Shown piece by piece: positions 9,135-18,308 of a stretch of DNA of 64,000 bases. The position numbers and the translations under genes were made by a program. The notes under the pieces are model-generated. The model did not search any database and was not told the origin of the DNA. It worked only from the letters and a program-made list of their open reading frames with translations. Source of the DNA: Neomicrococcus aestuarii (GTDB lineage: Bacteria; Actinomycetota; Actinomycetes; Actinomycetales; Micrococcaceae). Numbering within the stretch: position 1 is the first letter of the stretch; every line of letters starts with the position of its first letter. Location of the stretch: the NCBI RefSeq assembly GCF_014201135.1, contig NZ_JACHDR010000001.1:124001-188000 (forward strand), given 5' to 3'.

Positions 9135-9142
9135 CGCTGGCC
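9113..9142. terminator. Hairpin at the end of the phosphatase gene
   Basis: GGCCAGCGC (9113-9121) and GCGCTGGCC (9134-9142) form a perfect 9-bp stem spanning the stop codon. No strong T-run follows, so termination is uncertain. Confidence 0.5.
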
Positions 9143-9160
9143 CTTCAATGGTTCAAAGAG

Positions 9161-9177
9161 TCCCTGTTTGCCAGGGA
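9161..9177 (-). terminator. Small hairpin downstream of the first Wzc-like kinase
   Basis: TCCCTG (9161-9166) and CAGGGA (9172-9177) form a 6-bp stem. Read on the minus strand it is followed by CTCTTT. It may end the kinase transcript, but the stem is short. Confidence 0.35.
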
Positions 9178-9207
9178 TGTTCTCTGTCGAGGATTCGTGT
9201 CGGCTCT

Positions 9208-10875
9208 CTAGGACTCGTCGGAGCGTTTCGCTCGCGTGCCACGGAAGACGATCTCGTCGAAATTATCCGAGGAAGGCTTCGTGGCCGTCATGGACTGGCT
9301 CGACGTGCCCTGAGTTACCTCGGTGTGGCGTGAGTGGGACGCCGAGGTTGCCGGGGTCTGAATCTGCTCGGTCGGAGGGTTGTCGGTCACGCTCGCCCCT
9401 GGAACCTCCGCGGTAGTCTTCGCCTTGGTTTCCTTCTTCGAGTAGTACTTTCCGTAGTACCCGTAGCGTGAAGCCTCGGCTCCGCGCGTTGGAACCTGGT
9501 TCAGGATCACGCCCAGCTTGTTAGCGCCCACGCGATCCAGATTCTCGGTAGCCTTCGCAAGCTCGTCGATGGTCGGCTTTCCAGCTTTGACCACAATGAG
9601 CGCACCGTCTGAAACCTTCGCGAGCACGGCGCCATCGGTGACAGGCAGAAGCGGTGGTGCGTCGATGATGACGAAGGCGCGCTCGGAGAGATCCTCGAGA
9701 AGCTTGCGCATGGTCTTAGAGGCAAGAAGCTCCGAAGGGTTCGGCGGAATACGTCCGGCCGCAAGGACTTGCAAATTTGGAACGGGTTCGAAGTCCTGAA
9801 GGACGTCGTCGAGTTCCGCCTGACCCGCGAGTACGTCTGTGAGGCCAGCATCGCCAGGGAGGGAGAACATCTCTGAGATCACGGGGCGGCGCAAGTCGCC
9901 GTCCACCACAATGACCTTCTGGCCGGTCTGGGCGATGGTAACGGCCAGGTTTGCGGACAACGAGGACTTGCCCTCGCCGGGGACGGAAGACGTCACTACG
10001 ATGACGCGCGGTGGATTGTCTACGTCCATGTAGGCCAAGTTAGTACGCAACTCTCGCAAGGCCTCGGAATAGGCATGGTAGTTGCGATCCGTGCGGGTCT
10101 CGGCCGAGTAGACCACGGGAAGGACCTGACGTCCACGAGAAAGACGGGGGTCCGAAGGCAAAGTGCCGACGGCGGACATTCCCACTTTTTGGATGGCCTC
10201 AACCGAGCGCACGCGACGATCCAGCAGATGCTTGATAGCAGCCCAGATCAGACCCAGCACCAGCCCAACGACGGCCCCCATGAGGACGGCCTGGTTCACG
10301 TTCGGGGCGTAAGGAGAGGTGGGTAGGGTTCCTTCGGTCATAGGCATCAGCTCAACGGCCGGCTGAAAATCCTCGTCAACACCGTTAACACCAGTGGACT
10401 CGATATTGTGCGCTTCCTCAGCCAGAGCTTGAATCCACACGTTCGCGAGCTGCTGGGCAAACGCTGGATCTGATGCACGTGCAGTAACACGCAGTTCGGT
10501 GGTGCCATCGACTACAGCCGCGGTGATCGAGCCAATGAGTGCGCCAGCGGGTGGAACATCGGCGACGCCCAGTTCCGTGAGCTTCTCGACGGCACGCTCG
10601 CCAGTTCGCTGCGAAGACGCCATGACGGCGTAGGAACCGGCTCGGTCCTGAGCCAGCGAGTTGCCCGCGATGGCTTCACCGATCGTGGAGGACTTGGGGG
10701 TGACGATCAACCCCGAGGACGTGGATTGGTACATCTTGGGCTGAAGCGCAGCCCATCCAAACCCACATAGCGCGCCGACAATCGTGGCGATGAGCAGCAC
10801 AGGCCAGAAACGCCTGACCACGGCCATCAGTATGCGCAGGCCCTCGCCTTGACGTTGGTCTTCATCGATCGGCAC
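9208..10875 (-). CDS. Wzz/Wzc-type polysaccharide tyrosine kinase (copy 1)
   Basis: This 555-residue protein is an actinobacterial BY-kinase. A Wzz chain-length domain with two membrane helices (about residues 20-42 and 195-217) encloses an extracytoplasmic region, and a C-terminal cytoplasmic kinase follows. The kinase shows Walker A VPGEGKSSLSANLAVT, Walker A' VIVVDGDLRRP and Walker B FVIIDAPPLLPVTD. A tyrosine cluster YGYYGKYY near residue 475 is the likely autophosphorylation site, followed by a Thr/Ser-rich tail. The GTG start has GGGGGA about five bases upstream. It converges with the phosphatase gene. A second, similar kinase lies at 23.4-24.9 kb. Confidence 0.93.
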   Translation of the reverse strand: MPIDEDQRQGEGLRILMAVVRRFWPVLLIATIVGALCGFGWAALQPKMYQSTSSGLIVTPKSSTIGEAIAGNSLAQDRAGSYAVMASSQRTGERAVEKLTELGVADVPPAGALIGSITAAVVDGTTELRVTARASDPAFAQQLANVWIQALAEEAHNIESTGVNGVDEDFQPAVELMPMTEGTLPTSPYAPNVNQAVLMGAVVGLVLGLIWAAIKHLLDRRVRSVEAIQKVGMSAVGTLPSDPRLSRGRQVLPVVYSAETRTDRNYHAYSEALRELRTNLAYMDVDNPPRVIVVTSSVPGEGKSSLSANLAVTIAQTGQKVIVVDGDLRRPVISEMFSLPGDAGLTDVLAGQAELDDVLQDFEPVPNLQVLAAGRIPPNPSELLASKTMRKLLEDLSERAFVIIDAPPLLPVTDGAVLAKVSDGALIVVKAGKPTIDELAKATENLDRVGANKLGVILNQVPTRGAEASRYGYYGKYYSKKETKAKTTAEVPGASVTDNPPTEQIQTPATSASHSRHTEVTQGTSSQSMTATKPSSDNFDEIVFRGTRAKRSDES

Positions 10876-11156
10876 AGCATCCCCCAGAGATGGTAATCAC
10901 GTTAGACAATTCCCTAGTCTAGTTCAGGCCGGGGAACTGCGGTTCAGGCGAGTCTAGTTGAAGTGGTAATATTGTCTTCAAGTGCCAAGGCGAGGGTGAG
11001 TTCGCGTAATTCACCGTGATCGACAAGGCCGGACGAAAAACTTCCGTCAGCTGCGCTCAGACGCAAGCAGGCGCCGTCGTAATTTATCTGGCTCCCGATT
11101 CCGGTAAGAGCCCCCACCTCCTGGCAATAAGAGAAAAATTCTTTATTGGAGGACTT
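10876..11156. promoter_or_regulatory. Divergent control region between the kinase gene and rplY
   Basis: This 281-base gap should hold promoters for both neighbours. AGTCTAGTT occurs at 10916-10924 and 10951-10959, and TTCAGGC at 10923-10929 and 10943-10949, all on the kinase side. TTGAAG (10958-10963) and CTTCAA (10976-10981) form a small inverted repeat. I see no RNA gene. A ribosomal-protein leader for rplY is possible, but no convincing structure was found. Confidence 0.4.
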
Positions 11157-11765
11157 ATGTCTGATAACACCAAGCTTAACGGCGAACTTCGCGACGATTT
11201 CGGTAAGGGTGCTGCTCGTCAGGCACGCCGCGCCGGCAAGATCCCTGCAGTGATCTACGGTCACGGCGCAGAGCCAATCCACGTTCTTCTTCCAGCACAG
11301 GCAACCACGCTTGCTGTGCGTCAGTCGAACGCTTTGTTGACCATCGTTGTTGACGGCGAAGACCACGTTGCCCTCGTGAAGGACATCCAGCGCCACGCGC
11401 TCAAGATGACCGTTGATCACCTTGATCTCCTCACGGTTCGCCGTGGCGAGAAGGTCACCGTTGACGTGAACGTTCACGTTGAAGGCGAAGTTGCTCCGGG
11501 CGCTGTCTTCAACCTTGAGTACCCAACCGTTTCCCTTGAGGCTGAGGCTTTGAACTTGCCTGAGTCCGTCACGGTGAACATCGATGGCCGCGAAGCTGGC
11601 GACAACGTCTTGGCTTCCGACATCCAGCTCCCAGAAGGCGCAACCTTGCTTCTTGAGGCTGACACGGTTATCGCAACCGTTGCAGCTCCAGTTGAGGCTG
11701 ACCTTGGCGGGTCCGAAGAAGGCGAAGCTTCCGCTGAGGCTCCTTCCGAGGAATCCGCAGAGTAA
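11157..11765 (+). CDS. rplY: Ribosomal protein bL25, Ctc form
   Basis: This is the two-domain Ctc form of bL25, which binds 5S rRNA in the 50S subunit. Residues 1-95 form the L25 domain, including GKGAARQARRAGKIPAVIYG. Residues 100-180 form the TL5/Ctc beta domain. The Glu/Ala-rich acidic tail ends EAPSEESAE. GGAGGA immediately before the ATG at 11157 decides the start, although the frame is open back to 11016. The pth gene follows after 15 bases, a pairing conserved in many bacteria. Confidence 0.96.
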   Translation: MSDNTKLNGELRDDFGKGAARQARRAGKIPAVIYGHGAEPIHVLLPAQATTLAVRQSNALLTIVVDGEDHVALVKDIQRHALKMTVDHLDLLTVRRGEKVTVDVNVHVEGEVAPGAVFNLEYPTVSLEAEALNLPESVTVNIDGREAGDNVLASDIQLPEGATLLLEADTVIATVAAPVEADLGGSEEGEASAEAPSEESAE

Positions 11766-11780
11766 TTCTGCTGGCAACTC

Positions 11781-12383
11781 ATGGCTGAAACCTGGATTGT
11801 GGTGGGGCTCGGGAATCCCGGGTCCCAGTACGCCGGAAACCGTCACAACGCGGGCCACATGGTTCTTGATGAACTTGCGGCCCGCGTTGGCGGTAGCTTT
11901 ACGCTCGATGCCTCCCGTAAAGCCAATGTGCTTGCCGGGCGGATGGGCATCGGCGGACCTCGCGTGGTGTTGGTGAAACCCACTACGTACATGAATGTCT
12001 CTGGCGCACCCGTTGGCGCCGTGACGAAGTTCTTTGGGGAAACCGAAGAGCACGTCATTGTGGTTCATGATGAAATCGATATTCCGTTTTCGAGTATTAA
12101 GCTCAAACGGGGCGGTTCCGAAGGCGGGCATAACGGCCTGAAGTCCGTCTCCCAAGTACTGGGCACGCGCGATTACCTGCGGGTTCGGGTGGGCGTGGGA
12201 CGTCCTCCTGGCCGCATGGATACCGCGGATTGGGTGCTCCAGAATTTCAGCAAGGCGGAAGCGAAAGATCTTCCTTTTTTGATTGACGACGCCGCCGACG
12301 CCACCGAACAGCTGATTCGCGAGGGCCTTGTGGCCGCGCAGCAAAAGTTCCACGGTAAAGCTGATCAAGCATCAAAGGCCTGA
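11781..12383 (+). CDS. pth: Peptidyl-tRNA hydrolase
   Basis: Pth releases tRNA from peptidyl-tRNA that drops off the ribosome. The 200-residue product begins WIVVGLGNPGSQYAGNRHNAG, which contains the catalytic His. It also has VLVKPTTYMNVSG, the catalytic Asp in VVHDEIDIP, and GGSEGGHNGLKSV. No strong ribosome-binding site is visible, so translation probably couples to rplY. Confidence 0.96.
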   Translation: MAETWIVVGLGNPGSQYAGNRHNAGHMVLDELAARVGGSFTLDASRKANVLAGRMGIGGPRVVLVKPTTYMNVSGAPVGAVTKFFGETEEHVIVVHDEIDIPFSSIKLKRGGSEGGHNGLKSVSQVLGTRDYLRVRVGVGRPPGRMDTADWVLQNFSKAEAKDLPFLIDDAADATEQLIREGLVAAQQKFHGKADQASKA

Positions 12384-12409
12384 TTTTCGGGCCACTACAG
12401 AGGAGTCTT

Positions 12410-13699
12410 GTGGCTGAAGAGCTTGCCGCACCGTTGACCATTGAAGAAGTCAGACGGTTGCGAGCCGATTTTCCGATTCTCTCGCGCGAGATGAACGGTC
12501 AGCCGCTCATCTACCTCGATTCCGGTGCCACTTCCCAGACCCCACAGTGTGTGTGGGATGCTGAGCAGCAGTTTTACGAATCCTTCAATGCTGCCGTGCA
12601 CCGCGGCGCTCATAGCCTCGCTGTTGAGGCCACTGACCTGTACGAAGAAGCGCGAGCCACTGTTGCACGCTTCATTGGCGCGTCCGAGCGCGAGCTCGTG
12701 TGGACCTCGAACGCCACCGAAGCGCTGAACCTGATTGCGTACTCCTTCTCCAACGCGTCCTTGGGCCGTGGTGGGGATGCCGCGAAGCCGTTCCGTTTGG
12801 GTCCGGGCGATGAAATCCTCACCACGGAGATTGAGCACCACGCTAATCTGCTGCCGTGGCAAGAACTTGCGGCCCGCACGGGTGCCACTTTCCGTTACGT
12901 CCCCGTGCTGGCGGATGGTTCCATTGATTACGACGCCGCAGCTCACCTAGTAGGGCCGCGCACCAAAATTTTTGCCTTCACTCATGTGTCCAACGTGCTG
13001 GGCGTCGTGACCGACGTTGCCCGCTTGGTTGCGTTGGCTAAGGGCGTTGGCGCGTTCACGGTGTTGGATGCCTGCCAGTCCACCCCGCACAAGAAGTTGG
13101 ACGTTAAAGCCTTGGACGTGGACTTTGCCGCGTTCTCGGGACACAAGATGCTGGGCCCCACCGGTATCGGCGGGCTTTACGGCCGCGCCGAGCTCTTGGA
13201 CGCTATGCCACCGTTCTTGGTGGGCGGTTCCATGATCACGAAGGTGACTATGGAAGGCGCCGAGTATTTGCCGGCTCCCACGCGATTCGAGGCCGGCACC
13301 CAGCGCATCTCCCAGACCATCGCGTTGACCGCGGCAGTGAACTACCTCGACGAAGTCGGCTTGGATCGCATCGCCGCGTGGGAGCACCAGCTGGGCCAGC
13401 AGCTTGTTGACGGTCTTTCCAAGATCCCTGGTGTTCGCGTGCTGGGACCAACAGATGTGCCGCGCATCGGCGTAGCCGCTTTTGATGTTGAAGGCGTCCA
13501 CCCGCACGATGTTGGCCAGTACTTGGACTCCGTAGGCATCGCGATTCGTGTGGGTCACCACTGCGCTCAACCGCTGCACCGCAAGCTAGGGCTTGCCGCT
13601 ACCAGCCGCGCCTCCACCTACCTGTATTCGCTGCCGAGCGAAGTCGATGAGCTGGTGCGCCGCGTGGCAGAAGTGCGACCGTTCTTCGGTCTATCTTAA
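12410..13699 (+). CDS. sufS: Cysteine desulfurase, SufS family
   Basis: SufS is a pyridoxal-phosphate enzyme that draws sulfur from cysteine for Fe-S cluster assembly. The 429-residue product has the PLP lysine in FSGHKMLGPTGIGGLYG and the catalytic cysteine in RVGHHCAQPLH. GAGGAG precedes the GTG start. sufU follows 27 bases later, and SufU is its zinc-dependent sulfur acceptor. The scaffold genes sufB, sufC and sufD are not in this window. Confidence 0.94.
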   Translation: MAEELAAPLTIEEVRRLRADFPILSREMNGQPLIYLDSGATSQTPQCVWDAEQQFYESFNAAVHRGAHSLAVEATDLYEEARATVARFIGASERELVWTSNATEALNLIAYSFSNASLGRGGDAAKPFRLGPGDEILTTEIEHHANLLPWQELAARTGATFRYVPVLADGSIDYDAAAHLVGPRTKIFAFTHVSNVLGVVTDVARLVALAKGVGAFTVLDACQSTPHKKLDVKALDVDFAAFSGHKMLGPTGIGGLYGRAELLDAMPPFLVGGSMITKVTMEGAEYLPAPTRFEAGTQRISQTIALTAAVNYLDEVGLDRIAAWEHQLGQQLVDGLSKIPGVRVLGPTDVPRIGVAAFDVEGVHPHDVGQYLDSVGIAIRVGHHCAQPLHRKLGLAATSRASTYLYSLPSEVDELVRRVAEVRPFFGLS

Positions 13700-13726
13700 A
13701 GATCATTACGAAGTCTAAGGATTCTC

Positions 13727-14179
13727 ATGAACGGGCTTGAACAGCTGTATCAGCAAGTCATTTTGGACCACTCGAAGCGTCGCATCGGCGACGGCTTCAA
13801 GAACATCGCCGAGACCGATCCTCACGGGGAATCGCACCAGTACAACCCCACGTGCGGTGACGAGATTCGCGTGCGCGCCACCGTCGCCGATGGCCGCGTG
13901 ACCGGACTCGAATGGGAGGGGCAGGGCTGCTCCATCTCCATGGCGTCCGCCTCCGTACTCACCGAGCTCGCCGTGGGCGAAGAGCACGAAGAATTCACGC
14001 AACAGATCGAAGCGTTCCGTTCCGTGATGCGCTCGCGTGGCACTGAAACCCCAGATGAGGAGCTCTTGGGGGATGCCTCCGCCTTCGCTGGCGTCTCCAA
14101 GTTCCCGGCGCGCGTCAAGTGCGCCATGCTGGCCTGGGTCGCGGCTGAAGATGCCGTGAACCAAGCTTCAAACGTGTGA
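13727..14179 (+). CDS. sufU: Fe-S assembly sulfur-transfer protein SufU
   Basis: SufU accepts persulfide from SufS. The 150-residue product has the three conserved cysteines in NPTCGDEI, GQGCSIS and RVKCAML. The insert between the second and third, about 60 residues, is typical of SufU and not of IscU scaffolds. It is co-transcribed with sufS. Confidence 0.94.
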   Translation: MNGLEQLYQQVILDHSKRRIGDGFKNIAETDPHGESHQYNPTCGDEIRVRATVADGRVTGLEWEGQGCSISMASASVLTELAVGEEHEEFTQQIEAFRSVMRSRGTETPDEELLGDASAFAGVSKFPARVKCAMLAWVAAEDAVNQASNV

Positions 14180-14213
14180 GAGACTTCCAGACTCACCACA
14201 TAGGATGAACCTT

Positions 14214-14963
14214 ATGGCTGACGAGACTCCTCACGAATCCTCCACAGTAAAAACTCCGGAGACGGAAAAGAAGAAGGATTCGTGGACATCGGTGCTCTTG
14301 TCCACCGCCCTGAACCTGATCATCGCCATCGCGGTCGTTGCCTTGGTTCAGGCGTTCTTCGTCAAGGTTTACCAGGTTCCCTCGGGATCCATGGAAACCA
14401 CCCTCAACGTGGGGGACCGGATTGTGGTGAATCGGACCGCCTACAACGGCGCCGAACCACCGAGCGGGGACATCATTGTGTTCCGCGCCGATGAGAACTG
14501 GTCAGACGAACTTCCCGAAGGCTCCACGAGCTTTCTGGGCTCACTCGCCAAGGGATTCGGTGACATCACCGGAATCGGCCCGTCCAATGAGAAGTACCTG
14601 GTCAAGCGCGTGATCGCGCAAGGCGGAGACACCGTGGAGTGCTGCACCTCCGAAGGCGCCCTGACGGTCAACGGTGAAGCCATCAACGAGGACTATATTT
14701 ACGAGGATCTGCCCTTTGTACCGGGCAGTCTGGATTGTTCCACCGATCCCCAGTCCTACCGGTGCTTCGGCCCCATCACGGTGCCCGAAGGGCAGGTTCT
14801 TGTGATGGGTGATCACCGCTCGGCCTCGAGTGACTCCGTGATCAACTGCCGGTACGAAGGCGTTGCCGCGGATGACTCCTGCGCCCGCTTCGTGAAGAAG
14901 GAAGACGTCATTGGCCGGGTCTTCTTCAAGCTCTGGCCGGTCACCGACTGGCGCGGCTTCTAA
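14214..14963 (+). CDS. lepB: Signal peptidase I
   Basis: LepB removes signal peptides of exported proteins at the outer face of the membrane. A single N-terminal helix (about residues 28-48) anchors it. The catalytic serine is in PSGSMETTL and the catalytic lysine in YLVKRVIAQGGD. VMGDHRSASSDS is the C-terminal family box. The ATG at 14214 is preferred over the one at 14205 because AGGA lies eight bases before it. The gene converges with the HprK-like gene, only three bases away. Confidence 0.94.
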   Translation: MADETPHESSTVKTPETEKKKDSWTSVLLSTALNLIIAIAVVALVQAFFVKVYQVPSGSMETTLNVGDRIVVNRTAYNGAEPPSGDIIVFRADENWSDELPEGSTSFLGSLAKGFGDITGIGPSNEKYLVKRVIAQGGDTVECCTSEGALTVNGEAINEDYIYEDLPFVPGSLDCSTDPQSYRCFGPITVPEGQVLVMGDHRSASSDSVINCRYEGVAADDSCARFVKKEDVIGRVFFKLWPVTDWRGF

Positions 14964-14966
14964 AGA

Positions 14967-16205
14967 TCAGTAGCGATCGCCGCGGGTAATGATCCCGTTG
15001 GCGAGCAAGGATTCGAGGGCATCGCTCAGGATTCGATCCACATCCGCTGGGGAGTTCTCAATATCGCGGGCTTCCTCCACGATGTCCTCAAGAGTCATGG
15101 GTGATTCCAGCAATTCCCACACCAACGGTCCCACGCCGTTGAGCATCGTGAACTTTTCGCCCATCAGCACGCACAACGTTCCATCATCAAAGTAGACGGC
15201 GTCATCAACGTTGAGTCGCATATATTCGAGGCCCACTGGTCGAGCTTCGGGAGTATCCAAAGGACGCAAATTCTCCGCCGGAACCCACCGCTCGCGAGCG
15301 GCACCTGACGTTGCGTGTCCCTCCGGACGAGTCCCATTGAGCCCAGCGGTCACAGCAGTTGCATGAGGCCGCGCGTGTAAAAGATCGGCCATGAGTCGGG
15401 TGAGGTCGCTCGCTTCTGAGTAGTGCAAGCGACGTACCCCGCCGGTGCGGTCAATGGCCTGGCACAAGCGCACTAGACCGCGATCCATTCGGGAGAGCGA
15501 AGAAGTCTGGGGAGCGATCAAAGAAATCGCTTCAACAATGTTGACGTGCTCCGCAAAGGGTGCCGCCACCTGGCCGTCTTTGTCACGGTGGAGCAGGCAC
15601 ACCAGAGAAAGGTGGGCGGGACCCGAAGGCGCTAAGAGCTCGAGCTCATCAGGGCCGTGCTGGATCTTCGGACGCACCAGATCGCCCTCCAAAATGGAGA
15701 GCGGTTTCGGGAACTGGAACACCGAGTAGTCGGCGTCAATGCCCACGGTTTCGTCCGTGAGGTACTCAAACGAACGCCCCAGGGTTCGGGTAGCCGTGGT
15801 TTTACCGCCGCCAGATTCGGCCACCAACACGAAAGTCTTGGGCGATTCCGGATCTTTGAGCGCGGCTCCGTGGAACATCAGCAACGAGCCCTGTCCGGAA
15901 GCAATGGCTGCGGCGGTGGCACGGTAGACCACTCGTTCGTGGAAGACGTTCCAGTCTTCATTGTCGTTACGGGCCAGAGTGTCACTTGCTGGTTCGGAGT
16001 TGGCCTCTGCAGCGCTGATCAAGCGCGGAGTGCACCGAGACCACGCCTCGAAAATCAGCGTGGTCTCGGAAGGGGATAGCCCCGCAATATCTATAGCCCC
16101 ACGTAATGTCGTTAAGCGCACGAGGTGAGCTGCGTCGTCGTCATTCGTGGGCGAAGAATTCGCAACGGAAAGGGTCGTCGGGTCCGGTGTCACCTCATGT
16201 GGCAC
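14967..16205 (-). CDS. HPr-kinase-like P-loop protein fused to a PqqD-like domain
   Basis: The 412-residue product combines two regions. The first has an HprK-like nucleotide fold with the P-loop VLVAESGGGKTTATRTLG (about 125-143) and EYLTDETVGID. The second is a C-terminal PqqD-like winged-helix domain (about 330-412) with DGTLCVLMGEKFTMLNGVGPLVWELL. HprK-like kinases outside the sugar-uptake system occur with PqqD-like proteins near peptide- or glycan-modifying genes. GTG at 16205 is preferred because GAGAGG lies eight bases upstream; a GTG at 16226 is possible. No HPr protein or peptide precursor is adjacent. A separate PqqD-nucleotidyltransferase pair is at 36.6-37.8 kb. The substrate is unknown. 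Confidence 0.75.
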   Translation of the reverse strand: MPHEVTPDPTTLSVANSSPTNDDDAAHLVRLTTLRGAIDIAGLSPSETTLIFEAWSRCTPRLISAAEANSEPASDTLARNDNEDWNVFHERVVYRATAAAIASGQGSLLMFHGAALKDPESPKTFVLVAESGGGKTTATRTLGRSFEYLTDETVGIDADYSVFQFPKPLSILEGDLVRPKIQHGPDELELLAPSGPAHLSLVCLLHRDKDGQVAAPFAEHVNIVEAISLIAPQTSSLSRMDRGLVRLCQAIDRTGGVRRLHYSEASDLTRLMADLLHARPHATAVTAGLNGTRPEGHATSGAARERWVPAENLRPLDTPEARPVGLEYMRLNVDDAVYFDDGTLCVLMGEKFTMLNGVGPLVWELLESPMTLEDIVEEARDIENSPADVDRILSDALESLLANGIITRGDRY

Positions 16206-16238
16206 TGTTAGATCCTCTCCGCGCACAAATGATCAACG

Positions 16239-17588
16239 TTAGTCTTGCTGATACACGTCCGGAATACCGTCGTTGTCTTTATCAACCTTCTCACGTTCCG
16301 CGATAAGTCGGTAACGTTTGTCACGCGGTTTGAGAACTAAAATTCCAAGAATCGCGGCGATAAACGAGCCGCTCAGAATCGCAATCTTTGCATGGTCGTT
16401 GTGAGCGGATTCCAAACCGAAGCTGAGCTCGGAGACCAGCAAGGACACAGTAAAGCCGATTCCGGCCAGCAGCGTGACGCCGAAGAGGTCGCCCCACTTC
16501 ACCTCGGGTGAGAGGTTTGCGTGGCGGGTCTTGGTGACGAGGTAGGTGGCGCCCATAATGCCGATCGGCTTACCGACCACCAGGCCGATTACGATGCCCC
16601 ACACCACGGGGTCGGACACAATTGCGGAGAAGCCGCCTTCGCCGCCCACCACGGTGACGCCGGCGGAGAAGAACGCGAAGATGGGGACGCAGATTCCGGT
16701 GGAGAGTGGGCGGAAGCGGTGCTCAAAGACCTCAGCGAGGCCGTTTTCCGACTTTCCGTCGGAGCGGAATACGGGAACGCAGAAGCCCAAGATCACGCCG
16801 GCAATGGTGGCGTGGATGCCGGACTGGAACACGCACCACCACGCGAGAATGCCCAGCGGAAGCAGGATGAGCCAGGAGGCCCAAGCGTTCTTAGCGCAGA
16901 AATCGCGAGCCTTGTGAGCAATGATGAAGTACGCGGCGATCGGGACCACTGCCAGCAGCGCATAGAGCGGCACCAGGTCAGAGGTGTACACGAACGCGAT
17001 GATCACAATGGCAATGAGGTCATCCACCACAGCTAGCGTGAGCAAGAAGATGCGCAACGGTGACGGCAGGTTGGAGCCGACCACTGCGAGCACGGCTACC
17101 GCGAACGCGATATCCGTTGCGGTGGGAATCGCCCAGCCACGCAGGGTCTCACCGGCGGTTGCCATATTGAAGGCAACGAAGATGAGCGCTGGAACCAGCA
17201 CGCCACCGAAGGCTGCGGTCACGGGGACAATCGCTTTGGAGAAATCGGCGAGATCGCCAGCGACGAACTCCTTCTTCAGTTCCAGTCCGGTCAGGAAGAA
17301 GAAGACTGCCAAGAGCGCATCTGCGGCCCAGTGCCCAATGGACAGGTCCATGTTGGCCCACGGGATGGCGATGTGAAAGTCGCGAATCGCGAAGTAGGTG
17401 GGAGCCCAGGGCGAGTTCGCCCATACAATCGCCACCAGTGCCGCGGCGATTAAGACCATGCCACCCACGGTCTCTTTACGGAGGATGTCTCCGATTCGAT
17501 TAGTTTCTTCCCACGAGCCGCGGCCTAGGACGGCGCCGCTGGGCTTGCCGTCAAAACCTGCTGGTGTGGGTGAGGAATTATTACTCAT
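16239..17588 (-). CDS. nhaA: Na+/H+ antiporter NhaA
   Basis: NhaA exchanges sodium for protons and controls pH and salt balance. The 449-residue product has about twelve helices and the paired aspartates in [11 protein letters not shown] needed for ion binding. [17 protein letters not shown] and [13 protein letters not shown] are also typical. The start at 17588 is set by GAGAGG five bases upstream. The extreme C-terminus, DKDNDGIPD, resembles a calcium-binding loop, which is not usual for NhaA. The HprK-like gene follows 33 bases downstream. Confidence 0.94.
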   Translation of the reverse strand: MSNNSSPTPAGFDGKPSGAVLGRGSWEETNRIGDILRKETVGGMVLIAAALVAIVWANSPWAPTYFAIRDFHIAIPWANMDLSIGHWAADALLAVFFFLTGLELKKEFVAGDLADFSKAIVPVTAAFGGVLVPALIFVAFNMATAGETLRGWAIPTATDIAFAVAVLAVVGSNLPSPLRIFLLTLAVVDDLIAIVIIAFVYTSDLVPLYALLAVVPIAAYFIIAHKARDFCAKNAWASWLILLPLGILAWWCVFQSGIHATIAGVILGFCVPVFRSDGKSENGLAEVFEHRFRPLSTGICVPIFAFFSAGVTVVGGEGGFSAIVSDPVVWGIVIGLVVGKPIGIMGATYLVTKTRHANLSPEVKWGDLFGVTLLAGIGFTVSLLVSELSFGLESAHNDHAKIAILSGSFIAAILGILVLKPRDKRYRLIAEREKVDKDNDGIPDVYQQD

Positions 17589-17663
17589 GAGAACCTCTCG
17601 GTAGGCGCTATAAAGGACATCGCCGACCAGACTTCCCGGCACACCGTGGTCTACGTTACAGGC

Positions 17664-17701
17664 AAAAAAGTTGGGCCACAGCGTTTTCGCCGCGGCCCAA
17701 C
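17664..17701 (-). terminator. Intrinsic terminator after the DUF2505 gene
   Basis: On the minus strand an 8-bp stem (GTTGGGCC at 17694-17701 pairing with 17670-17677) is followed by TTTTTT (17669-17664). It separates the DUF2505 gene from nhaA. Confidence 0.8.
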
Positions 17702-17761
17702 CAGAAATTTACGTTGAAAATAAATCTGAAATTCGAGTGTGGTATTTACCCGAGAACGCTC

Positions 17762-18256
17762 TTAGCGCTCGAGCCACGCCTTCGCTTCTTTAGCCTGCAA
17801 GTTCAGTGCCTTAGACACGAACGGCTCAGCTGCTGCTGCGATTTTTCCGCCCATGAACGGAATGGAGGACTTAACCTCACCGGCAAGATCCACGCGGGAT
17901 CCTTCGCCTGCGGCCACGATGTTCTGCGTCGCATTCACGGAGACAGGCGCGCCTGCAACGTCCACGCGAACCGTCGAGGAGCGGGAACCGTCAGCCGCTG
18001 GGGCAGCCCAGTCTTCCTTCTGGGTAATGGTGATGGTCTGTCCCACTACCTTGCGGGCGATCTCGGGGAGGCGTGCGGTAGGAACTTCACGCACAATCTC
18101 GGTGGAGAAAGCGCCAGCTGGGTCACCGGTCACGGTGAAACCCTTGAGGGAGCCGCCAACGCGCGTGGAAACGTGCTCAACGAACTCGCGGTTGGTGAAC
18201 GTCTCGAGGATCTGCTGAGGAGTAAAGGGCAACGAAGTGCTTGCATTGAGAGCCAT
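17762..18256 (-). CDS. DUF2505 family protein
   Basis: This 164-residue soluble protein resembles the DUF2505 family, small actinobacterial proteins with a START/SRPBCC-like fold. Characteristic parts are an N-terminal LPFTPQQILETFTNREFV, a central beta-rich region, and SSIPFMGGKIAAAAEPFV near the end. The ATG at 18256 has AGGA seven bases upstream. It is divergent from mfd with a 52-base gap. The biochemical role is unknown. Confidence 0.75.
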   Translation of the reverse strand: MALNASTSLPFTPQQILETFTNREFVEHVSTRVGGSLKGFTVTGDPAGAFSTEIVREVPTARLPEIARKVVGQTITITQKEDWAAPAADGSRSSTVRVDVAGAPVSVNATQNIVAAGEGSRVDLAGEVKSSIPFMGGKIAAAAEPFVSKALNLQAKEAKAWLER

Positions 18257-18308
18257 ATCCACATCCTAAAGGGCGAGGCCGTGTAGGCGAGTAAACTAAC
18301 GAACGATC

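Noticed and set aside
11060-11156. Ribosomal-protein leader or riboswitch before rplY
   Set aside because: Only a weak AT-rich hairpin (AATAA...TTATT) is visible, without conserved features I can name.
10944-12368. Minus-strand frame of 474 codons across rplY and pth
   Set aside because: It runs opposite two certain genes and shows no family motif. The same holds for the frames at 19830-21017 and 43338-44123.
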